Positions 13,081 to 21,590 of a DNA stretch of 64,000 nt are shown piece after piece. The stretch covers positions 1,674,001 to 1,738,000 of the forward strand of contig CAXXEF010000001.1 of the NCBI GenBank assembly GCA_963677825.2. Direction: 5' to 3'. This DNA comes from Sporobacter sp963677825. Lineage in GTDB: Bacteria; Bacillota; Clostridia; Oscillospirales; Oscillospiraceae. The notes below the pieces were generated by a model, which did no database searches, was not told where the DNA came from, and worked only from the letters and a program-made list of their open reading frames with translations. The position numbers and the translations under genes were made by a program. Within the stretch, counting starts at the first letter, position 1, and every line of letters begins with the position of its first letter.

Positions 13081-13119
13081 CTCGGTAATATACGCACACC
13101 AATGGCAGGAGGATAAAAC

Positions 13120-13833
13120 ATGTTACATATTGAACATCTAACGAAAACATATGGTGAAAAGCGCGCGGTGGACGATCTGACACTGCACATAAATCCAGGT
13201 GAAATCTGTGGATTTATCGGCCATAACGGGGCCGGCAAAACGACGACGATCAAGGCCGTCTGCGGCATTTTGCAGTTCGACAGCGGCGAGATCACCGTCG
13301 ACGGTATCTCCGTCAAGGAAAACCCGCTGGCCGTTAAGCAGCGCATCGCCTACATCCCGGACAATCCCGACCTGTACGAATTTTTATCCGGCATCAAGTA
13401 TCTCAACTTCATCGCCGACGTCTTTGGCGTCCCGGCAGATGTGCGCCAGGCGCGCATCCGCAAATACGCCGACCTGTTCAGCCTCACCGACGATCTGGCG
13501 CAGCCCGTGTCGGCATACTCGCACGGTATGAAGCAGAAGCTTGCGATCATCTCCGCTTTGATCCACGAGCCGAAACTGATGATCCTCGACGAACCGTTTG
13601 TCGGGCTCGATCCGATCGCTTCCCATGAGATTAAAAAGCTCATGCGCGAACTGTGCGATAACGGCGGCGCGATCTTTTTCTCCACGCATGTTCTGGAGGT
13701 TGCCGAAAAACTGTGCGATAAGGTCGCCATTATTCGGCACGGCAAGCTTGTCGTCACCGGCTCGATGGACGAGGTCAAGGGCGATGAGTCGCTTGAATCC
13801 GTCTTCCTGGAACTGGAGGAAGAAAGCAAATGA
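13120..13833 (+). CDS. ABC transporter ATP-binding protein
   Basis: The ATPase of a two-component exporter-type ABC system. The 237-aa protein has Walker A GHNGAGKTTT, the signature YSHGMKQKLAI, Walker B LMILDEP and the H-loop FFSTHVLE. The ribosome site CAGGAGG precedes the ATG. Its stop overlaps the start of the membrane partner (ATGA at 13830), so the two are co-translated. The transported substrate cannot be told; this subfamily often moves peptides, antibiotics or lipids outwards. Confidence 0.92.
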   Translation: MLHIEHLTKTYGEKRAVDDLTLHINPGEICGFIGHNGAGKTTTIKAVCGILQFDSGEITVDGISVKENPLAVKQRIAYIPDNPDLYEFLSGIKYLNFIADVFGVPADVRQARIRKYADLFSLTDDLAQPVSAYSHGMKQKLAIISALIHEPKLMILDEPFVGLDPIASHEIKKLMRELCDNGGAIFFSTHVLEVAEKLCDKVAIIRHGKLVVTGSMDEVKGDESLESVFLELEEESK

Positions 13834-15437
13834 TGACGCTCTTAAAACTCAATCTAAGAGCGCTTTTCGCGCGGCTTATCAAGCGCTCAAATAAAACTGA
13901 TAAGCGCGGCCCAGTCGTCAAGGTGCTGATCATCTTATTCGCGATATACATCATCTCCTCATTTTTCTTCATGTTCGGCACCATGTTTTATCAGATGATC
14001 GGCCCGCTGTACGCGGACGGCTACGGCTGGCTGTATTTCGCGATCATGGGCATTACCGTTTTCGCGCTGTGCTTTGTCGGCAGCATCTTCGCTGCGCAGA
14101 CGCAGCTTTTTAACGCCAAGGACAATGACCTGCTTTTGTCCTTGCCGATCCGGCCGTCAAGCATACTGGTCAGCCGTCTGGCTTCACTGCTGGCGCTTGA
14201 CTATCTGTTCGCGTCATTCATCGTCATCCCCGGCTTTGTCATCTGGTGTATCAGTCAGCCGGTCTCGTTTGTCGGCATCGTGTTTTTCTGGCTCAGTGCG
14301 TTGATTTTACCACTGGCGTCGCTAGCGTTCGCGTGCTTATTTGCTTGGCTGATTGCGCTCATAACATCGCGGATGCGCCGCAAGAACATTATCACGATGA
14401 TTTTGTCCCTGGGCTTTTTAGCCCTGTACCTCCTGTTCTTCACGAATGTTCAAAACTACATCGTCCGGCTGACTCAAAACGGCGCCGAAATCGGCGAGGC
14501 CATCCGGTCGGCCGCCTTCCCCTTCTACCATTATGCGCTCGCCATCGCCGAAGGCCGTTTCGTCAGCTTCTTAATCTTTGCCATCTGCGCCATCGCGCCG
14601 TTTGCGATCGCCGTGGCACTCTTGTCCAGCAACTTCATTAAGATCGCCACAACGAACCGCGGCGCGCTTAAAATTAAGTATACGGAAAAGACGCTCAAGG
14701 CATCGTCGGCGCGCTCGGCGTTCGTTTATAAGGAACTGCGCCACTTTATCTCCAACCCAATGTATATACTCAACTCCGCTATCGGTGCCGTCTTTATGCT
14801 TATCGGCGCGGTTATACTGGCGATCAAGCCCGACCTGATTTTTAATGTTCTCTCACAAATTACCGGCGTCGGGATCAATATTGCGCCGGCCACGTTTATC
14901 ATAACAGCCCTTAGCGGTATTGCCGCATTTAACATCGTTTCCGCACCGTCGATTTCGCTCGAGGGCAAGAACCTCTGGATCGCGCAAAGCTTACCGGTCC
15001 GCACCTTCGACGTGCTGTCCGCCAAGGTGCTGATGCACGTCATCGTCTGCGGCGTACCGACGCTTGTCTCGTCTTTGATCTGCGCGGCGGCGCTCAGCGT
15101 CACCTTGCTGCAGCTTGTGCTGATCGTAGTGGTGCCGCTGCTTTTCACGATATTCATCGGGCTGGTCGGCGTGATCATCAACCTTCAATTCCCGAAGTTT
15201 GACTGGATCAACGAGATCCAGCCAATCAAACAGGGCATCGCGACGCTGCTGACCATGTTCGGTGCGGCCGCCGTCGTCGCGGCGCTCGTGGTGATTTACG
15301 CTTTCCTTCTCAGCGGCGTCATGACCGTCGAGACGTATATGCTCCTCGTCGCCGCGCTGCTGATCGTGCTGTCGGCAGTTTTTGTCGGCCACCTTGAAAA
15401 GGGCGGCAGCCGCCGCTTTGAAACTCTTGACAATTAA
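13830..15437 (+). CDS. ABC transporter permease (putative exporter)
   Basis: A 535-aa integral membrane protein with about 12 hydrophobic segments arranged as two similar halves. The first is near residues 30-55 (VLIILFAIYIISSFFFMFG) and the last near 475-520. A long cytoplasmic stretch (TNRGALKIKYTEKTLK) separates the halves. It overlaps the ATPase gene by 4 nt and is its dedicated membrane partner. No catalytic domain is visible. Substrate unknown. Confidence 0.88.
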   Translation: MMTLLKLNLRALFARLIKRSNKTDKRGPVVKVLIILFAIYIISSFFFMFGTMFYQMIGPLYADGYGWLYFAIMGITVFALCFVGSIFAAQTQLFNAKDNDLLLSLPIRPSSILVSRLASLLALDYLFASFIVIPGFVIWCISQPVSFVGIVFFWLSALILPLASLAFACLFAWLIALITSRMRRKNIITMILSLGFLALYLLFFTNVQNYIVRLTQNGAEIGEAIRSAAFPFYHYALAIAEGRFVSFLIFAICAIAPFAIAVALLSSNFIKIATTNRGALKIKYTEKTLKASSARSAFVYKELRHFISNPMYILNSAIGAVFMLIGAVILAIKPDLIFNVLSQITGVGINIAPATFIITALSGIAAFNIVSAPSISLEGKNLWIAQSLPVRTFDVLSAKVLMHVIVCGVPTLVSSLICAAALSVTLLQLVLIVVVPLLFTIFIGLVGVIINLQFPKFDWINEIQPIKQGIATLLTMFGAAAVVAALVVIYAFLLSGVMTVETYMLLVAALLIVLSAVFVGHLEKGGSRRFETLDN

Positions 15438-15455
15438 CGACGGGGGACTTAACGA

Positions 15456-16211
15456 TTGATTTTTTACTTTACCGCAACAGGCAATTCTCAGTACGCCGCT
15501 GAAAAAATCGCCGCCGCCGTCGGTGACCGGGCGGTCTCCATCGGCGACGCCCTCCGTGAAGGGCAGTATGAGTATGACCTCACCGGGGAGGCATATCTCG
15601 GTTTCGTCATCCCCACCTTTGCTTGGACCCTGCCGGGGGCTGTCGCCAAGTTCATTGAAAACCTCGAGCTTGAGGGCTATACGACCCAATATGTCTACGG
15701 TGTTTTTACCTGCGGGGAAAGCTCCGGCAATGAGTCGGCAGCGCTCCACTCGATGTTAAAATCAAAAAACATCGAGCTTCACAGCACCTTTGATCTGGTC
15801 ATGCCGGACAATTTCATCATCTGGTCTGACGTACCGGCGCCGGCACGTCTGGAGCGCATGCTGAACGATGCCGACAAGACGCTGATACAAATTATTAAGG
15901 CCATCACGGCAAAAACGCCTGGCGAAGTTGATACCGGAACACCTCAGGATTTGTTTATGCCAATGTCGGAAATCAGCAGCCGCAACGGTACCAGTAAGTT
16001 TTATGCGGACGAAAAATGCACCGCCTGCGGCCTATGTATGTCTATTTGCCCCATGCGCTGCATCAAATCCGACGACAACGGTCATCCCCTCTGGGAGGGC
16101 ACCTGCACCATGTGCCTGGCCTGTCTGCACCGCTGTCCCGTCGCGGCCATCGAGCACGGCAGCGACACACAGAAAAAGGGACGATACGTTAATCCACGCA
16201 TTAACACTTAA
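15456..16211 (+). CDS. EFR1-type flavodoxin-ferredoxin fusion protein
   Basis: A soluble electron carrier of 251 aa. The N-terminal flavodoxin-like domain has the FMN phosphate loop TATGNSQYAA at residues 6-15. The C-terminal domain has two 4Fe-4S motifs, CTACGLCMSICP (about residue 189) and CTMCLACLHRCP. Translation probably starts at a TTG preceded by GGGGGA. It follows the ABC permease by 18 nt and shares its terminator, so it is co-transcribed. Proteins of this family are typical of anaerobic Firmicutes; the redox partner is unknown. Confidence 0.88.
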   Translation: MIFYFTATGNSQYAAEKIAAAVGDRAVSIGDALREGQYEYDLTGEAYLGFVIPTFAWTLPGAVAKFIENLELEGYTTQYVYGVFTCGESSGNESAALHSMLKSKNIELHSTFDLVMPDNFIIWSDVPAPARLERMLNDADKTLIQIIKAITAKTPGEVDTGTPQDLFMPMSEISSRNGTSKFYADEKCTACGLCMSICPMRCIKSDDNGHPLWEGTCTMCLACLHRCPVAAIEHGSDTQKKGRYVNPRINT

Positions 16212-16224
16212 CTAAATACACGGC

Positions 16225-16258
16225 AAAAGAGACAAACCAAACGGTTTGTCTCTTTTTA
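16225..16258. terminator. Terminator after the ABC/EFR1 operon
   Basis: An 11-bp stem AGAGACAAACC/GGTTTGTCTCT with loop AAAC is followed by TTTTT on the plus strand and preceded by AAAA, so it may work in both directions. The remaining sequence to 16387 shows no gene. Confidence 0.92.
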
Positions 16259-16387
16259 TGATGTCTTATGTCAAAGAGCCGGTCTGATGCGTATCGCGGC
16301 AACGGATCCGACCGGGTCAAAAACATGCGCGCATTTTGCATCTACTCCATAGTATCCGGATAACGAATGGCTGCTTATAATAAGCCA

Positions 16388-17113
16388 TCAGTCTTCTATA
16401 ACGGTCTCAACTAACGCCATGATGACCGCCACCGCCTCCGCTTGCTGGTCTTCTCTGGTGATGGACGCCGTGCCGTCGCCGTCTTGACTGCCGTAGTTGC
16501 CGAACTGTGCGTGATTGCCGCCGACGATCTCCACGACATTGTCAAGGCTCTCCAGCTTGCTGGTGTCCAGCTTGATATCTTCGCTGCCGTAAACAGCCAA
16601 GGTCGGCAGCGCCGCATCATTGACCGGATAAGAACCTAGAAGAATAAGCCCTTCCAGCTTGTCGCTGTTATTGCCTACATAGCTGCTTGCCATCGCGCCG
16701 CCAAGGGAGTGCCCGCCAATGAACCAGTGCTCGATATCCGGGATTAAATCATAGATGCCGTCTGCCGCCTTAATATCAAAAACCGCCAAGTTGAAGGGCA
16801 TTTTGACAAGTACGCACGTTAGGCCCTCTCGCGCCAGCTGCTGAAGGATCGGCACATACGCTGTGTACTCCACCTTACCGCCGGGGTAGAAAATTAGCGC
16901 CGTCTTCAGATCCCGGCTCGACGGCGGATAGACGATGATGTCGCTGCCGACACGGTCAGTTGTAATCTCGCCCGTCGCCATCGCGGTTATGGCGGTATCG
17001 TCCGCCCTGTAATAATCCAGCGTATATATGTAAAAGCCGCCGGTAATTAGGACAAGAACGACCGCCACACTGATAAGGGCGATTTTAAGCTTTTTATGTT
17101 TTTTGGTTATCAT
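16388..17113 (-). CDS. Membrane-anchored alpha/beta hydrolase
   Basis: A 241-aa protein with one N-terminal membrane segment (residues 9-30, IALISVAVVLVLITGGF) that places the hydrolase domain outside the membrane. The nucleophile Ser is in GGHSLGGAM, the acid is probably the Asp of VYGSEDIKLD, and the catalytic His is in GGNHAQFG. This fits the dienelactone-hydrolase/Abhydrolase branch acting on small esters or lipids; the substrate is unknown. The ATG at 17113 follows GGGGGG and lies 14 nt after the sirtuin stop codon, so it is in the same operon. Confidence 0.85.
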   Translation of the reverse strand: MITKKHKKLKIALISVAVVLVLITGGFYIYTLDYYRADDTAITAMATGEITTDRVGSDIIVYPPSSRDLKTALIFYPGGKVEYTAYVPILQQLAREGLTCVLVKMPFNLAVFDIKAADGIYDLIPDIEHWFIGGHSLGGAMASSYVGNNSDKLEGLILLGSYPVNDAALPTLAVYGSEDIKLDTSKLESLDNVVEIVGGNHAQFGNYGSQDGDGTASITREDQQAEAVAVIMALVETVIED

Positions 17114-17127
17114 AAAGCCCCCCTGTG

Positions 17128-17844
17128 TTATATCTGCGCAAACACTTCGCCGATCTTCGCGGCGATGAGCAGGTCGGCGTTTGTATCGTAGCTTGTCGGG
17201 CTCATGTTGATGAGCACGAGCTTGTCGCCTTTGTAATAGTTGACAAGCGAGTTGGCCGGATACACGACGAGCGACGTGCCGCCCACGATGAGCATGTCGG
17301 CTTTTCTGATGGCGTCGACAGCTGCGCCGATCACGTCGGTGTCGAGCATCTCCTCGTATAACACGACATCGGGTCGGATCATACCGCCGCAGGCGCACGT
17401 CGGCACGCCGGCGGCGTTTGTGATCGCGTCGACGCCGTATTTCTTACCGCAGCGCATACAGTAGTTGCGCTGCGTCGACCCGTGCAGCTCGTAGACATTT
17501 TGGCTTCCGGCCGCCTGATGCAGCCCGTCGATGTTCTGTGTGACGACGGCTTTGAGCTTACCTTCCCGTTCCAACTCGGCTAGGCGTTTATGTGCTTTAT
17601 TTGGCTTCACGCCGTCGACGAGCATCTTATCACAGTAAAACTGATAAAATTCCGCTGGCTTTTCCATAAAAAACGAGTGGCTGATGATCGTCTCCGGCGG
17701 ATAGTCGTATTTTTCGCTGTACAGACCGTCGACGCTGCGGAAATCCTTGATGCCGCTCTCCGTCGAGACGCCCGCGCCGCCAAAAAACACGATGTTATCG
17801 CTCCCGTCGATCCACTGTTTCAGTTTTTGGATTTTTTCGTTCAT
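17128..17844 (-). CDS. cobB: NAD-dependent protein deacylase (sirtuin, SIR2 family)
   Basis: Removes acyl groups from lysines using NAD. The 238-aa protein has the NAD-binding GGAGVSTESGIKDFRS at residues 22-37, TQNIDGLHQAAGS, the catalytic His in ELHGS, and a structural Zn site (CMRCGKKYG and CAC). GTSLVVYPAN and LVLINM are typical of class U/M bacterial sirtuins. Its ATG overlaps the stop of the upstream unknown gene (ATGA at 17841-17844), which points to coupled translation. Confidence 0.95.
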   Translation of the reverse strand: MNEKIQKLKQWIDGSDNIVFFGGAGVSTESGIKDFRSVDGLYSEKYDYPPETIISHSFFMEKPAEFYQFYCDKMLVDGVKPNKAHKRLAELEREGKLKAVVTQNIDGLHQAAGSQNVYELHGSTQRNYCMRCGKKYGVDAITNAAGVPTCACGGMIRPDVVLYEEMLDTDVIGAAVDAIRKADMLIVGGTSLVVYPANSLVNYYKGDKLVLINMSPTSYDTNADLLIAAKIGEVFAQI

Positions 17845-18554
17845 GCTGTACCACCCGCCTTATGTTCATCCTGCTTGGCATATCGGAACACATTAATATT
17901 TTTTATGACGCTTTGTTCATTGATAAAACCTTCAAGCTGTATTGATCCATCAGCATTCCATTGGATGGGTATTATATCAGCACCTGTGTCAAATTGGTCT
18001 TCCATATCGTACGATGTACATATTCTATCAAATGGCAACTGCTCTGGTATAGTAAAATCGAAAAATTCTGTGGCATAAGGCGCCGCCCAATAACACCCGT
18101 CAACCGCTATTGTATTATTAAGCGGGCAATATAGAACATTAGTCCAAATAAAAGTTTCGGCGTTGTTTGAAAAGCTGGATTCGGGAACATAATGCCATAC
18201 ACGATAGTCTGTTAAATCAAGAACACTGTAACCGTAAAGGTCGATTGAAAACAAAAGATAGCTTCTGCCATTTTGATGCTTGATAATGTTGAAAAAGTCC
18301 TTGTGATAAGCACTTTTAAATTCAGCGAGCTTTTTTCCCTGTTCGTTCATAACCTCAGTAATTGACGCAAATAGTCTAAATCCAGTAATTACAGCGCTTT
18401 CATCATTGAATTGTGTAATTTTTATGAAATGCCTTCCGTCCGGTAGCGCTCGTTCTTCAACGCCCGGCTTCTTAAATTTCTCGCAAAAAACCTCATTAAT
18501 CTTTTGGCGATATTTCTGATATTCCGCTGTATATGCAACGTTCAAATCACCCAT
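17841..18554 (-). CDS. Hypothetical protein coupled to the sirtuin
   Basis: A 237-aa soluble protein I do not recognise. The start is the ATG at 18554 behind AAGGAG. It is rich in aromatic residues and has beta-type segments such as GRSYLLFSIDLYGYSVLDL and EFFDFTIPEQLPF, with no signal peptide or membrane segment. The gene is clearly more AT-rich than its neighbours guaB and cobB, which suggests transfer. It lies directly after the guaB terminator and overlaps cobB by 4 nt. It could be a cobB-associated accessory protein or an unrelated acquired gene. Confidence 0.75.
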   Translation of the reverse strand: MGDLNVAYTAEYQKYRQKINEVFCEKFKKPGVEERALPDGRHFIKITQFNDESAVITGFRLFASITEVMNEQGKKLAEFKSAYHKDFFNIIKHQNGRSYLLFSIDLYGYSVLDLTDYRVWHYVPESSFSNNAETFIWTNVLYCPLNNTIAVDGCYWAAPYATEFFDFTIPEQLPFDRICTSYDMEDQFDTGADIIPIQWNADGSIQLEGFINEQSVIKNINVFRYAKQDEHKAGGTA

Positions 18555-18586
18555 TGTTATAAATCTCCTTCGCTGGTCAGCAACAA

Positions 18587-18618
18587 AGAATCGCAAGTAC
18601 CAATGTACTTGCGATTCT
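18587..18618 (-). terminator. Terminator of guaB
   Basis: A perfect 14-bp stem (AGAATCGCAAGTAC and its complement, loop of 4) lies 10 nt past the guaB stop. The T run is weak on the minus strand (TTGTTG) and stronger on the plus strand (ATTTTTTATTTT). Confidence 0.8.
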
Positions 18619-18627
18619 ACTAATTTT

Positions 18628-20133
18628 TTATTTTGTGCTGACGGTGTTTTCCTTGAGCAGGACGTCGTGCGCGCCGCCCTCGACGATCGACGTCGCCGAT
18701 ACAAGCGTGATCTTCGCGTGCTCCTGCAGCTCAGGAATCGTGACCGCGCCGCAGTTGCACATCGTCGAGCGGACCTTGCTGAGCGTCAGGCCAACACTAT
18801 CTTTGAGGCTGCCGGCATACGGCACGTACGAATCGACACCTTCTTCAAATGAAAGCTTCTGGTCGCCGCCCATATCGTAGCGCTGCCAGTTGCGCGCCCG
18901 GGCCGATCCCTCGCCCCAGTATTCCTTCATGTAGCTGCCGCCGACGCTCACTTTATTCGTCGGACTCTCGTCGAACCGGGCGAAGTAGCGTCCGAGCATT
19001 AAGAAATCCGCACCCATCGCCAAAGCGAGCGTAAAGTGATAGTCGTGGACGATACCGCCGTCGGAGCACAGCGGGATATACACGCCCGTTTCCTTGTAGT
19101 AATCGTCGCGAGCTTTGCATACATCGATGAGCGCCGTCGCCTGGCCGCGACCGATACCCTTTTGCTCGCGCGTGATGCAGATCGAGCCGCCGCCGATGCC
19201 AACCTTGATGAAGTCGGCGCCGCTGTCGGCTAAAAAGCGGAAACCCTCGCCGTCGACGACGTTACCTGCGCCAATCTTGACCGTATCGCCGTAATTTTCA
19301 CGTACCCACGTGAGCGTCCGCTTTTGCCACTCGGAGAAGCCCTCAGACGAGTCGATGCATAAAACGTCTGCACCGGCTTCAATCAGCGCCGGGATACGCT
19401 CGGCATAATCACGCGTGTTGACGCCCGCACCGACGACGTATTTTTTGTGCGAATCCAGCAGCTCCAGCGGATTTTCTTTATGCGAGTCGTAGTCTTTGCG
19501 GAAGACGACGTGCATGAGATGACCGCCGCCGTCGATAACAGGCAGCGCGTTGAGCTTGTGCTCCCAGATGATGTCGTTGGCCTCGCTTAAACTCGTGGCG
19601 CTGGGCGCCGTAACGAGCTTATCGATCGGCGTCATAAAACTGGAAACAAGCTCCTCGCCCGTCATGCGGCTGACGCGATAGTCACGGCTGGTAACAAAGC
19701 CGACGAGACGTCCCGTCGCGGTGCCGTCCTGCGTGACGGCAACCGTCGAGTGGCCTGTTTTTTTCTTGAGCGCAAGTATGTCTTTGAGCGTCGCGTCCGG
19801 GCGGATGTTCGAGTCGCTGACGACGAATCCGGCCTTGTACGATTTGGCGCGTGCGACCATCGCGGCCTGCTTTTCAATTGGCTGGGAGCAGTAGATAAAA
19901 GAAACGCCGCCCTCTTTTGCAAGCGCGACAGCCATTTTATCGTCCGAAACCGACTGCATGATCGCAGAGGTCATCGGTATATTAATGGACACAGCAGGGG
20001 TCTCGCCTTTTTTAAACTTCACGAGCGGCGTGCGAAGGCTGACGTTGTTTGGAACGCACTCGGTGCTGGAGTAACCGGGTACGAGCAGATATTCGCTGAA
20101 CGTATGCGAAGGTTCGTTGAATATAAAGGCCAT
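18628..20133 (-). CDS. guaB: Inosine-5'-monophosphate dehydrogenase
   Basis: Oxidises IMP to XMP with NAD in guanine nucleotide synthesis. The 501-aa protein has an interrupted TIM barrel: the N-terminal part, two CBS domains near residues 95-215 (VTSRDYRVSRM, LNALPVIDGGGHL), then the catalytic Cys loop GIGGGSICITR. The mobile flap carries the Arg-Tyr pair in NWQRYDMGG. The ATG at 20133 has GGGGTGG upstream and a consensus promoter 40 nt further up. Sequence details (GGGSICITREQKG) fit the branch common in anaerobic Firmicutes. Confidence 0.96.
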   Translation of the reverse strand: MAFIFNEPSHTFSEYLLVPGYSSTECVPNNVSLRTPLVKFKKGETPAVSINIPMTSAIMQSVSDDKMAVALAKEGGVSFIYCSQPIEKQAAMVARAKSYKAGFVVSDSNIRPDATLKDILALKKKTGHSTVAVTQDGTATGRLVGFVTSRDYRVSRMTGEELVSSFMTPIDKLVTAPSATSLSEANDIIWEHKLNALPVIDGGGHLMHVVFRKDYDSHKENPLELLDSHKKYVVGAGVNTRDYAERIPALIEAGADVLCIDSSEGFSEWQKRTLTWVRENYGDTVKIGAGNVVDGEGFRFLADSGADFIKVGIGGGSICITREQKGIGRGQATALIDVCKARDDYYKETGVYIPLCSDGGIVHDYHFTLALAMGADFLMLGRYFARFDESPTNKVSVGGSYMKEYWGEGSARARNWQRYDMGGDQKLSFEEGVDSYVPYAGSLKDSVGLTLSKVRSTMCNCGAVTIPELQEHAKITLVSATSIVEGGAHDVLLKENTVSTK

Positions 20134-20171
20134 GCTGACCACCCCTGTTCTTAAAATTTTTGATGCTTTTC

Positions 20172-20199
20172 ATTATAGCATCGGTTGGCGTGTTGTCAA
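20172..20199 (-). promoter_or_regulatory. Promoter of guaB
   Basis: On the minus strand a perfect TTGACA (20199-20194) and a perfect TATAAT (20177-20172) are separated by 16 nt. The 5' leader is short (about 30 nt), so no riboswitch fits there. Confidence 0.88.
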
Positions 20200-20295
20200 C
20201 CGTTAAAGACAGTTAAATTTCTCACAGCGACAACGCAGACGTTTGGTGCATTAGCCGACGTCCCCGTCAGCCGAATCGGAAAGAATGGCTCTATA

Positions 20296-20324
20296 TTGTG
20301 CCGAAAAGCACTTCGGTATATAAT
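20296..20324 (+). promoter_or_regulatory. Promoter of the lipoprotein gene
   Basis: TTGTGC (20296-20301), a 17-nt spacer and TATAAT (20319-20324) lie 44 nt before the lipoprotein start. Confidence 0.7.
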
Positions 20325-20367
20325 CAAAATGCAGCACCAAACGCCGTTCAGGGGGAGGATTACCGTC

Positions 20368-20841
20368 ATGAATAAGGCCATCCCGCTACTCATGTTGCTG
20401 TTGCTTTGCGCCTGCTCTGCCGATAACGAAGCCGACGAACAGTCGGTCTGGCAGGTCACGGACGGCATTTCAATCAAGCTCTCGCAAGCTGCTTACGCAC
20501 CGGATGTCGCATCACTGGATATTATCTTTACAAACAACTCCGGTGAGGACGCCATGTATGGCTACAGCTATGCGGTTGAAAAGCGCAGTGGCGACGAATG
20601 GATGCGGTTGGAAACGAACGAAAACTACTATTTTGAAGCGGCCGGCATTATACTACCGCGCCATAGCACATCCACTTTAACCGTGTACACGGATATATTG
20701 AAAGAACCGCTTTTAGATCCCGGACAGTATCGCGTTGTCGGCAGCACGGTTACGGTGAGCCAATCGCCAAGTATGAAAAACGGCGAGGTTTATCCAAATT
20801 ATATTATAGAGTTTACCGTCAGTAACGCAACAAGCGGCTGA
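20368..20841 (+). CDS. Small lipoprotein with an Ig-like domain
   Basis: A 157-aa exported lipoprotein. The signal peptide MNKAIPLLMLLLLCAC ends in a lipobox (LCAC) with the lipidated Cys at about residue 16. The rest is one beta-rich domain (GISIKLSQAAY, LDIIFTNNSGED, YEVEKR-like strand, LPRHSTSTLTVYTDI, LLDPGQYRVVG), which resembles bacterial Ig-like domains on surface lipoproteins. GGGGGAGGA stands before the ATG at 20368. Function unknown. It is monocistronic, with its own promoter and terminator. Confidence 0.82.
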   Translation: MNKAIPLLMLLLLCACSADNEADEQSVWQVTDGISIKLSQAAYAPDVASLDIIFTNNSGEDAMYGYSYAVEKRSGDEWMRLETNENYYFEAAGIILPRHSTSTLTVYTDILKEPLLDPGQYRVVGSTVTVSQSPSMKNGEVYPNYIIEFTVSNATSG

Positions 20842-20864
20842 GTGTCTGGCTACGTCTGTGCCGT

Positions 20865-20901
20865 CAAAAAAAGCAAGCGCTGAACCGGCGCTTGCTTTTT
20901 T
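20865..20901 (+). terminator. Terminator after the lipoprotein gene
   Basis: AAGCAAGCGC pairs with GCGCTTGCTT around a short loop, followed by a T run and preceded by an A run, so it may work in both directions. Confidence 0.92.
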
Positions 20902-20924
20902 ATGTGCGTCAGCGCGCCCGCCTG

Positions 20925-20957
20925 GTCAGCTCACGTACCCATTTATAGCGGTTGCAG
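20925..20957. repeat. Fragment duplicating the 3' end of the MATE gene
   Basis: 33 bases match 21607-21639 (the C-terminal coding end of the MATE transporter) at 32 of 33 positions and in the same orientation. Outside the match the sequences diverge. No frame continues, so this is a stray remnant about 680 bp from the real gene end. The stretch 20902-21082 holds no other recognisable feature. Confidence 0.8.
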
Positions 20958-21082
20958 TGGACGGTGGTTGCATATACGCAAGAAAATACAGGCAATAAAG
21001 TCCACAATTGTCACCTTTGAGCTGTTTGCTTACATATATGAAGTGTGGGTTGTTTCAAAATCGAATTCGAGTTGGTGAAGAA

Positions 21083-21436
21083 ATGAAAAAAAATGCAATC
21101 GTCACAATAATTACCGGTTTCGTGTGGGTCTTGATTATTGCCATTAGTCTTGTTGTTGTTCCTGCATCTCGCTCGTTTAGCGCATGGTTCCCTTTCGTCT
21201 TCGGGCTCATCGGTGTATTACTATATACTCTTTCTTTTAAGAGGTTCGTTGCTTTCTATTTTTTTACTGTGTTTGTGGGCTGTAGTGCCATGATTATTCT
21301 TAGAGTACTGGATTTATCGGGCGTTATTCAATGGCCCGTAACAATTATTTTAGGGTTGCCAATAATCGCGTTTATTGTTACATCAATATTTATCAGCTAT
21401 TTTAAGCATAAGAAATCGTGTAAAATAGAATCGTAG
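21083..21436 (+). CDS. Small four-helix membrane protein, hypothetical
   Basis: A 117-aa protein of almost only hydrophobic segments: four predicted membrane helices at about residues 5-25, 32-50, 55-75 and 83-105, with a lysine-rich C terminus (YFKHKKSCK). The gene is AT-rich compared with its surroundings. The chosen ATG at 21083 has a GGTGAAG-like ribosome site; an upstream in-frame start at 21008 is less likely. No family recognised. Confidence 0.65.
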   Translation: MKKNAIVTIITGFVWVLIIAISLVVVPASRSFSAWFPFVFGLIGVLLYTLSFKRFVAFYFFTVFVGCSAMIILRVLDLSGVIQWPVTIILGLPIIAFIVTSIFISYFKHKKSCKIES

Positions 21437-21555
21437 TTTTTCGCAAACTCCTATTAAGGGGTGATATATACGTTACTCTTACGTGCTTCTACTTCATGTT
21501 TGGACAAACCATATGTTCAGTAATCTCATGGAATTAAGCAATTAGTTTTATATTA

Positions 21556-21590
21556 AAAACAAGGCGCTGTGATTAGCGCCTTGTTTTTTG
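21556..21590. terminator. Bidirectional terminator between the membrane protein and MATE genes
   Basis: AACAAGGCGCT pairs with AGCGCCTTGTT, flanked by an A run on the left and TTTTTT on the right. It serves the convergent genes on both sides. Confidence 0.92.

Noticed and set aside
17114..17398. N-terminal extension of the hydrolase frame
   Set aside because: The extension is antisense-like Arg-rich sequence inside cobB. The ATG at 17113 with a ribosome site and a clear membrane segment is the natural start.
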